Below are positions 42,335 through 48,167 of a DNA stretch of 48,167 nt, in pieces. Made by a program: the position numbers and the translations under genes. The notes under the pieces were generated by a model. The model was not told where the DNA came from and ran no database searches. It worked only from the letters and a program-made list of their open reading frames with translations. The DNA is from Bacteroidota bacterium (lineage in GTDB: Bacteria; Bacteroidota; Bacteroidia; Bacteroidales; Prolixibacteraceae). Position 1 is the stretch's first letter. Each line of letters opens with the position of its first letter. The stretch spans positions 1 to 48,167 of the forward strand of contig JAUXUF010000187.1 of assembly GCA_030684645.1 (NCBI GenBank). Direction: 5' to 3'.

Positions 42335-43261
42335 TTATTTTTTAAAGAACCGAAGGATTTTTGGGAGCCTGTTTTGATGAACTGAAAAATAAATCTGGGG
42401 CATTGCGCCAAATCCGGCATAAAAACGAGCTACACCGGAAAGGTTCGAGCCTTCAAAGTCGAGAATCAGGTTTTTTCCAGTGTTGTTATGGATGAAGGTG
42501 TCAATCAGCAGAAACATAGCGCTTTGTTCTATTCCCTTCTCGCTCGACGATGCGGCCAGGTAAATACTTTTCTGGTTGGAGTGAAGAAAAAAAACAGCAG
42601 CAACCAGGTTGTTGCCTGAATCCCAGGCTCCGTATATTTCGCCCAGCTGGTAGTAAAGTGCATGGCTAATTACCTTTTGCAAGGCCAGGTAATGCTTTGA
42701 TTTCAGTTCAGGAGATTTATTTTTCAGGTTATTCCGTGTGAATTCAAGAAACATTTTGATATCGTAAACCGGTGTGATGGAAACCTTATTCTGAATGGCT
42801 TTTTGAATGTTCCGCCGGGTATTGGCATTGTAATAGATACTAAAATCAGTAGTGCCGGAATGAAGTAACAAATGATAGGTGATATTCTGCTTGATGCTGA
42901 AATGGTTTGTCGTTGGCGTGTTCCCGAGGTTCAGGTTCATGTCTGTTAGCCTGAATTGCTTCGGAATGGCATGCAAAAACTGGTTGATGATTTCAGGTTC
43001 AGGAGGGAAATTCGAAAAAACCCCGAGTTGCTGCGTGAAAAAAGGCTGATAAACATAATGGATTCCCAGTTTGCTGTTGTTAACAAGAGGCATAACGTAC
43101 AGGTAATCGCCCCAAATCAAAGCATCCCAATGCGGGCATATGCGGTCGAGGTACCAGCTGAAAGCATAAACGATCCCAAAGGGTGAACGGTCGATACATT
43201 GGTCCCATTTCTGAAAATCAATGTCCTTATTCTTTACAAGATAGATTTCAGGATTGTTCAT
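42335..43261 (-). CDS. FemAB/GNAT-like acyltransferase
   Basis: A 308-residue protein that looks like the FemAB-type double-GNAT fold: SWYLDRICPHWDALIWGDYLY in the first half and the second half with NTRRNIQKAIQNKV, LVAAVFFLHSNQKSIYLAAS and ILDFEGSNLSGVARFYAGFGA. Enzymes of this type use aminoacyl-tRNA or acyl-CoA donors to modify cell-envelope components. No signal peptide is evident. It overlaps the polysaccharide-deacetylase-like gene by 14 bases, so the two are translated together and probably work on the same envelope polymer (inference). Confidence 0.7.
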   Translation of the reverse strand: MNNPEIYLVKNKDIDFQKWDQCIDRSPFGIVYAFSWYLDRICPHWDALIWGDYLYVMPLVNNSKLGIHYVYQPFFTQQLGVFSNFPPEPEIINQFLHAIPKQFRLTDMNLNLGNTPTTNHFSIKQNITYHLLLHSGTTDFSIYYNANTRRNIQKAIQNKVSITPVYDIKMFLEFTRNNLKNKSPELKSKHYLALQKVISHALYYQLGEIYGAWDSGNNLVAAVFFLHSNQKSIYLAASSSEKGIEQSAMFLLIDTFIHNNTGKNLILDFEGSNLSGVARFYAGFGAMPQIYFSVHQNRLPKILRFFKK

Positions 43262-44591
43262 TTGAATACTTTAAACCTGTCTCCAGGACCTGTTCAAAAA
43301 CTTTGCGCCAACCCAGCCATTGCCCGGTATCTTTCAACGACTCGTTGTGCCACAGGCTGATGAATGATCCATTCACTTTCTTTACTTCAAGCATTATTTC
43401 TTCAATCTGTTGCCAGGCTTTTTCAGGGCTCAGGTGAAGGTAGCTTTTCAGGGTCGCGTCCATAATCTGAAACGGATGAATGATCAATTCAGTACTCTGG
43501 TCCAAACTCAGATCAAAAAAAGGGAAAGGGGTGCACGTTCCGGCCCTGAATCCCGGAAGGCTGGCAAAACCCATCGTATAATCGTTAGTAATATCCGATT
43601 TCAGTAAGTTCTGATAGGTTTTTGGGAATTTAAGTTTCAGGAAGTGTTGCCTGCTTTGGGTCACCGGCTTCTGGATAATGTTTTCAAGCCGGAATTTTTC
43701 CTTTTCAAACAACCAGGGTTTATGGTTCGAATCATAGGATGGATGAATGCCCACTTCACAAACCGATGCCAGGCTGATAATTAACTCTCTGAAATATTTA
43801 TTCTTATGCGAAATATTCTTGTCGTATTGGTTTCGGTCGCCGATCAGGAAAAAAAACAGGATGTGATGCAAAAGTCCTTTGTATGTTTCAAGAATGTATT
43901 TGTACGTATCGTACGGGTCTTTTCGGATACCCAAGAACACGATTAAACGCTGTTTCAGTTCGTCTCCTCTGCGATGAAAAATGGCTTTCAGAATAGCTCC
44001 GAAGGAAACAATCGGATTTTTATTCTTGAACGCCCAGGCATTGTCGATGTCGATGGTAGTTAAAAACTGAAAGGTTCGCTTTTGAATTTCAAATCCCGGA
44101 AATTGTCCGGTAATCTTTTCAGCAAGCCAATAGGCCATCTGGTCAACAACCGGCAGGTGATTTAGCTGGTGGCGGGCCAGAAGATTTTCAGAATCGGTAA
44201 AACGTTCATGTTCGTCGGTACTTTCCGAAAGGTATTCTTCGTACCGGGTAATCAGATAAAAAGTACAGGCAAACGGATCGAAAGGTAAAAAGGAGTCGAT
44301 GGAACTTGGAAAAAACAACCGAAGCTGGTTGTATTCAACTTCGGTGGTATCCTGAGGCATGATGTTATTCTCAAACAGGATGGGGTGAGCATTCAGGAAC
44401 AATCCGGAAAAAAGGCCGGCCGGCGAATAATTGATTTTGGGCAGATTGGATTGCAGGAATTCGTTCACACTTGAGGTAAAAATAACTTCAACGCCAAGTA
44501 TTTTCTGAAAGATGAATTCAAATGTATATTCTACCCGCGAAGTAACTTCGGGCACGTAAATAAGAATCGTTGTCTGCTGCGTCTGTTCCAC
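43248..44591 (-). CDS. Polysaccharide-deacetylase-family protein
   Basis: A 447-residue protein. Residues 1-150 are an N-terminal domain of unknown role found in Bacteroidota members of this group. The rest has deacetylase-like motifs: TTIDIDNAWAF with the Asp pair, VGIHPSYDSNH with a metal-site His, and a long loop with PGFRAGTCTPFPFFDL. There is no signal peptide, so it is probably cytoplasmic or works at the inner face. It overlaps the FemAB-like gene. The family is moderately sure and the substrate is unknown. Confidence 0.72.
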   Translation of the reverse strand: MEQTQQTTILIYVPEVTSRVEYTFEFIFQKILGVEVIFTSSVNEFLQSNLPKINYSPAGLFSGLFLNAHPILFENNIMPQDTTEVEYNQLRLFFPSSIDSFLPFDPFACTFYLITRYEEYLSESTDEHERFTDSENLLARHQLNHLPVVDQMAYWLAEKITGQFPGFEIQKRTFQFLTTIDIDNAWAFKNKNPIVSFGAILKAIFHRRGDELKQRLIVFLGIRKDPYDTYKYILETYKGLLHHILFFFLIGDRNQYDKNISHKNKYFRELIISLASVCEVGIHPSYDSNHKPWLFEKEKFRLENIIQKPVTQSRQHFLKLKFPKTYQNLLKSDITNDYTMGFASLPGFRAGTCTPFPFFDLSLDQSTELIIHPFQIMDATLKSYLHLSPEKAWQQIEEIMLEVKKVNGSFISLWHNESLKDTGQWLGWRKVFEQVLETGLKYSNEQS

Positions 44592-44738
44592 ACGGTAAAG
44601 TTAGTTCCAAATTCCAAATTTCAGGGTTCAAATTGTACTGATCACATTTGAACCTATCGATTGGATATTTAGTATTGTTTATTCGACATTGGATATTTGT
44701 CCTCAATTATGCTTCAAATAATTCCATATACACTTCAA

Positions 44739-45428
44739 TCAGATTTGCCCTTCATCGGCGAAGCTAAAATACGCATCATTCCCGATAATCAGGTGATCGA
44801 GCACCGGAATATCCATTTGTTTGCCGGCATCTCTGATTTTTCGGGTAATTTCTTTGTCAGCTTCGCTTGGAACCAGGTTGCCCGAGGGGTGGTTGTGGCA
44901 TAAAATAATCGAACATGCCTGGTTTTCGAGAGCTAACTTCAGGATTATTCGTACATCGATGACTGTGCCCGACATGCCTCCCTGGCTTATCCTGAACTTT
45001 TCTTTGAATATGTTATTGCGGTTAAGCAGCATCACCCAGAATTCCTCGTGCGGTAGATCGCTCAACAGTGGTTTGAAGATGGCTGCAGCATCGGCGCTGG
45101 TCACTACTTTTGGCTTTTCTACTGGTTCCGATTCCTTGCGTCGCCGTCCCATTTCAAGGGCAGCCATGATGGTGATGGCTTTCACATCACCGATTCCTTT
45201 GAATTTCTTCAGTTCACTGATATTTTTTTTACCCAGTTCGTTGAGGTTGTTGTTGACTGAAGCTAAGATTCGGCGTGACAGTTCAACCGCCGATTCATCC
45301 AAATTTCCAGAGCCAATCAGGATGGCAATGAGTTCGGCTTCAGAAAGTGAACGGATACCATTAGCCTGCATTTTTTCACGGGGACGATCTTCAACGGCCC
45401 ACTGCTTGATACTTGGTTTTTTATACAT
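44739..45428 (-). CDS. radC: RadC-family JAB protein
   Basis: A 229-residue protein with an N-terminal helix-hairpin-helix part (LSEAELIAILIGSG, ELKKFKGIGDVKAITIMAALEMGRRR) and a C-terminal JAB/MPN metalloprotease-like domain with the zinc motif ILCHNHPSGNLVPSEAD. The name comes from an old link to DNA repair that is not firmly supported; the molecular role is unclear. It is a single gene with a -7 box upstream (45478-45485). Length and motifs are standard. Confidence 0.93.
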   Translation of the reverse strand: MYKKPSIKQWAVEDRPREKMQANGIRSLSEAELIAILIGSGNLDESAVELSRRILASVNNNLNELGKKNISELKKFKGIGDVKAITIMAALEMGRRRKESEPVEKPKVVTSADAAAIFKPLLSDLPHEEFWVMLLNRNNIFKEKFRISQGGMSGTVIDVRIILKLALENQACSIILCHNHPSGNLVPSEADKEITRKIRDAGKQMDIPVLDHLIIGNDAYFSFADEGQI

Positions 45429-45477
45429 CAGGGGATCAATTATGCTTACCTAAGTTAAGAAACTGCAGAGTAATTGC

Positions 45478-45485
45478 CAAACTTA
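45478..45485 (-). promoter_or_regulatory. -7 box (TAAGTTTG) of radC
   Basis: Read on the minus strand it is TAAGTTTG, 49 bases upstream of the radC ATG at 45428. No clear -33 element. Confidence 0.4.
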
Positions 45486-45530
45486 AATGATGATGAATTT
45501 ATGGCGTCTGTTCTGTAATTTGGTGAGAAG

Positions 45531-45870
45531 CTATACCTGCTGTTTCATCTTTTGTATTTTATCCAGTAGTAACTGTCGCCTGACCGGTTTTGAAATGTAA
45601 TCATCACAATGTCCCGGCAACATTTCCCTGATCATCATAAACAGGAGAACCCTTTATTCGAATCCATATTTTTTTCTGGTCTTTCCGCAAAAGTTCAACC
45701 TCGTAAGTGTCCTTGATTCCTTGCAGTCGAAGATCCTTTTTCGACTGAACAACCGGCTGTGATACCTCATCAAATAAGATTTTGAAAGCGATTTCCCCAA
45801 TGAGTTCTTCTCGCGAATAGCCTGTCAGGTCGCAGGTTTCTTCTGTAATGCGTTTATGAAGGAATTTCAT
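45531..45870 (-). pseudogene. Remnant of a hybrid histidine kinase (PAS joined to REC tail)
   Basis: From 45870 one frame gives an incomplete PAS domain (CDLTGYSREELIGEI to KKIWIRIKGSPVYDDQG), ending with tandem TGA stops at 45604 and 45601. In another frame across the same point the DNA reads GHCDDYISKPVRRQLLLDKI and a stop at 45531-45533, which is the last helix and conserved Lys-Pro of a response-regulator receiver. The kinase core and most of the receiver are missing, so this is a deletion remnant of a hybrid sensor kinase. Its 5' end is also cut (TGA just before the ATG). Confidence 0.65.
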
Positions 45871-46136
45871 TCATAATAATCCCTTATTTCCCATCTTCTC
45901 TTACCACCACAAAAGAGGCCATATTCAATTTATTTACATTAATCTCATATGCAAAGCAGGCTACCATCAATTTCGATTTCAAAAAATTATACCGTTAATA
46001 TTGTCATTAACCAGTAAGATATTGAATCAGGCGCTACAAGTTGGCATTTTAAATTTTATTCCAGATGAATTCAGTATTTGGCTTTATATGTTTCGAGAGG
46101 GAACAGGAAAATATTGAGCAGTGGACGATTTCATTA
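45871..46136. other. Intergenic stretch, no gene seen
   Basis: No coding frame, RNA gene or terminator could be supported. A 6-base inverted repeat (GTTAAT-N6-ATTAAC, near 46002-46019) is the only symmetry. It may hold the downstream region of the isomerase gene and debris of the kinase remnant. Confidence 0.4.
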
Positions 46137-46850
46137 TTACTCCATTGCATCCTTTTCAATCAGGCAAATTACATTCGGGTGCAACCATAGGAAAGATGCA
46201 GGTACAGAACAGGTGATTTGTTGGGATAAAAACTGACTGACAATGGTTCTTTTTTGGGAGCCAACAATCAGGATAAGTATGAGTTTCGTATGTAATATAT
46301 CTGCCATCCCCAATGTTAGCCCAAACGTCGGAGGTTTTTGCATCCCGAGTGCCATCGGGTGTTGAAGCGACTTTGCCGAAAGTTCAGCAATGTGGCAATT
46401 GGGTTGCAAAAAACCGGCAGGTTCATTAAAAGCAAGATGGCCATTCATTCCAAGGCCTAAAATGCACAGATCGATCGGGCCTTGCAAGTTCAGTTTATCC
46501 TGAATATTTGTGCACTCCTGCGTTGGCTCTTCCGGATTGCTGTTAAAACTGATGAACCGGGAATCGGAGACCTGAAGTGGATGAATCAGGTGGGCTTGTA
46601 AATAGGATTCACAGGTGTCCGGATGATTCATGGGTATTCCGCCCCATTCATCAAGTTTAACAATCCTCAGCTCAGCAAATATTTCCGGTCGTTTTTGATA
46701 TTCTATACCGAGCAAATCGTAAGTTTCGGTAGGGCTTCCTCCGGTGGCTGCACAAAGCAAAAGATTTTTGTTCTTCTCGATTTCCTGAAGAATAAGATCT
46801 TTTGCTTTGTGGCTTAATTCCTGATATGTGCTGCAAACTTCGATTTTCAT
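46137..46850 (-). CDS. Amino-sugar-phosphate isomerase/deaminase (NagB/AgaI-like)
   Basis: A 237-residue protein of the glucosamine-6-phosphate deaminase superfamily. It has the phosphate loop LCAATGGSPTETYDLL, the catalytic Asp in VKLDEWGG, and LGLGMNGHLAFNEPA with the key His. The short length and loops are closer to galactosamine-6-phosphate isomerase (AgaI) than to NagB (about 266), but the sugar cannot be fixed by eye. It would convert an amino-sugar phosphate to a keto-hexose phosphate and ammonia. It lies 18 bases after the Gfo/Idh/MocA gene on the same strand and is likely co-transcribed. Confidence 0.82.
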   Translation of the reverse strand: MKIEVCSTYQELSHKAKDLILQEIEKNKNLLLCAATGGSPTETYDLLGIEYQKRPEIFAELRIVKLDEWGGIPMNHPDTCESYLQAHLIHPLQVSDSRFISFNSNPEEPTQECTNIQDKLNLQGPIDLCILGLGMNGHLAFNEPAGFLQPNCHIAELSAKSLQHPMALGMQKPPTFGLTLGMADILHTKLILILIVGSQKRTIVSQFLSQQITCSVPASFLWLHPNVICLIEKDAME

Positions 46851-46868
46851 TCAATCCAATTTATTGAA

Positions 46869-48167
46869 TTAAAGTTTTAATTCACCCCAGCCTGTCCGGT
46901 ACTCCCTCTTTACAAATTGATTGGCAGCTTCAAAGTTGGTGATTCGCATATTTGGGCCGTCCCATTTAAAATTGATGTATCGTCCGGGGAAGACAAAACC
47001 TTCCATTTCGCCATAAACCGGGTCAATCCGCTTTACTTTTTCGCGAATATTGAAACTACGCAGCAAAAGGTTTCCCATCAACACTGTTTCGGTAAGCGGA
47101 CCGGCATAACCTTCGAAAGGAGAATCGACTTCAGCCTTTCCATAACCGGCAATGCAGGCATCGATCCATTGCCAGTAATGGCCATCCATATCGCCTTCGA
47201 CCCGCGCGTATTTTTTAGGGACTTTGGTTTGCTCATTTAATGAAAGTGGCAGTAAAACCGGGCTCCGTCCACCCCAGCCACAGGCCGCTTTTGCCTTGCT
47301 TCCGACAAACAAAGTACTGCCTTCAAAATCATTCAACCCGGTAAAATCGCCCATAATATCATTCATATTTCCTTCGCCATCCAATTCCGAAGGGCGATCA
47401 GGTGTGATTCCGCCATCCATCCAGTAGAGGTCGAGGTTCTTGCCATTTTTCAGTTTGTACTTGAACTTGATTGAGCTGGAAACTGGTCCGCTTTCCGGAT
47501 ACTGCGCTTCCGAGAAAATGCCATCGTAAACCGTACTTGCACTTCCTGAAACTTCAGTTGGATAGCCCAGTTCGAGCAATTTGAATGGCGGCCCGATGAT
47601 GTGACAGCCCATGTCGCCCAAAGCGCCGGTTCCGAACTGCCACCACCCGCGCCAGTTAAATGGCACCAGATTTTCGATGTAATTTGTCTGTTGAGCTGTT
47701 CCGAGCCACAAATCCCAGTTCAGTTCTTTCGGAACCTGAACATTGGCTTTAGGCCATGGAATTCCTTGTGGCCATACCGGCCGGTCGGTCCAGCAATACA
47801 CTTTTTCAATGTCGCCGAGTATTCCGGCTTCGAGCCATTCACGCAAAGTACGCATTCCCTCTGTTGAAGCTCCCTGGTCGCCCATTTGAGTAACTACTTT
47901 ATATTTTGAGGCTGCCTGTGTTAAAATCCGTGCTTCATAAATATCATGTGACAACGGTTTCTGAAGGTACAAATGCTTATTCAGCTGCATGGCGCTCAAT
48001 CCGACAATGGCATGGTTGTGATCGGGGATAGCCACAGTAACCGCGTCAAAATTTTTGCTTTCCTTATCGAACATCTCGCGCCAGTCGTGGTAAAATGGCG
48101 CTTTCGGATATTCTTTCCGGCGGTCAGCGGCCATCCGGTCATCCACATCGCACAAGTGAGAAATCAC
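46869..48167 (-). CDS. Gfo/Idh/MocA-family oxidoreductase, 5' end outside window
   Basis: The frame is open to the right edge, so the N-terminus (Rossmann GxGxxG part) lies outside. What is visible, 432 residues, starts in the NAD domain (VISHLCDVDDRMAADR), has VAIPDHNHAIVG and the LYLQKPLSHDIYEARIL motif (the usual EKP is QKP), then a long C-terminal catalytic domain (NWRGWWQFGTGALGDMGCHIIG). This subgroup in Bacteroidota is often exported and resembles enzymes that act on glycosides by an NAD-dependent mechanism. The neighbouring amino-sugar isomerase suggests an amino-sugar substrate. The family is sure; the reaction is not. Confidence 0.85.
   Translation of the reverse strand: MISHLCDVDDRMAADRRKEYPKAPFYHDWREMFDKESKNFDAVTVAIPDHNHAIVGLSAMQLNKHLYLQKPLSHDIYEARILTQAASKYKVVTQMGDQGASTEGMRTLREWLEAGILGDIEKVYCWTDRPVWPQGIPWPKANVQVPKELNWDLWLGTAQQTNYIENLVPFNWRGWWQFGTGALGDMGCHIIGPPFKLLELGYPTEVSGSASTVYDGIFSEAQYPESGPVSSSIKFKYKLKNGKNLDLYWMDGGITPDRPSELDGEGNMNDIMGDFTGLNDFEGSTLFVGSKAKAACGWGGRSPVLLPLSLNEQTKVPKKYARVEGDMDGHYWQWIDACIAGYGKAEVDSPFEGYAGPLTETVLMGNLLLRSFNIREKVKRIDPVYGEMEGFVFPGRYINFKWDGPNMRITNFEAANQFVKREYRTGWGELKL

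Noticed and set aside
46002-46019. Operator-like repeat GTTAAT-N6-ATTAAC
   Set aside because: Six AT-rich bases on each side occur easily by chance in such a region.

Overview
The window reads as chromosomal DNA of a Bacteroidota bacterium, probably from the Marinilabiliales/Prolixibacteraceae side of the phylum; that placement is an inference from gene content. Supporting signs are T9SS-type C-terminal sorting domains, a fused LpxC/FabZ protein, a menaquinone (men) locus, PAS-rich sensor kinase debris, and many start regions preceded by the Bacteroidota -7 box (TAnnTTTG) instead of a -10 box. No rRNA, tRNA, CRISPR array, transposase or prophage gene was seen.

Layout. 1-4.7 kb: an AT-rich run of secreted proteins (a T9SS protein cut by the left edge, an S8 peptidase, a C10 peptidase, another T9SS protein), with an orphan sorting-domain remnant between the two peptidases. 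4.8-9.8 kb: a small membrane protein, a type I pullulanase, an alanine-dehydrogenase-like protein, TsaE and GcvH, plus heptad repeats at 8.66-8.87 kb. 9.9-14.9 kb: the rimP-nusA-infB translation/transcription operon on the minus strand with a promoter and a leader hairpin. 15.1-19.7 kb: an HD phosphohydrolase followed by lpxD, lpxC/fabZ and lpxA, the first steps of lipid A synthesis. 19.7-26.1 kb: a minus-strand catabolic cluster (APC permease, glutamine-synthetase-like enzyme, aldehyde dehydrogenase, iron alcohol dehydrogenase, class I glutamine amidotransferase) whose logic fits a gamma-glutamylated amino-alcohol route, for example for ethanolamine.

26.5-33 kb: an M23/LysM peptidase, a lysozyme-like membrane protein overlapping a phosphodiester glycosidase, a decayed PAS kinase, a DUF4395 membrane protein and a Tat-type GH36 alpha-galactosidase. 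33.0-41.5 kb: the menaquinone locus (hotdog thioesterase, menF, menD, menB, menA). It is interrupted twice: between menD and menB by a translationally coupled AT-rich three-gene block (unknown protein, agmatine/peptidylarginine-deiminase-type enzyme, small unknown protein) flanked by palindromic repeat elements, and between menB and menA by an AAA-type ATPase whose promoter carries tandem 15-mers. 41.6-48.2 kb: upp, a FemAB-like plus polysaccharide-deacetylase pair, radC, a second kinase remnant, an amino-sugar-phosphate isomerase/deaminase and a Gfo/Idh/MocA oxidoreductase cut by the right edge.

The most interesting points are the permease-to-amidotransferase cluster, the cargo and repeat elements inside the men locus, and enzymes with altered active-site residues (the alanine-dehydrogenase-like protein, MenD, the C10 peptidase). 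All assignments come from reading the sequence by eye; no database search was run.
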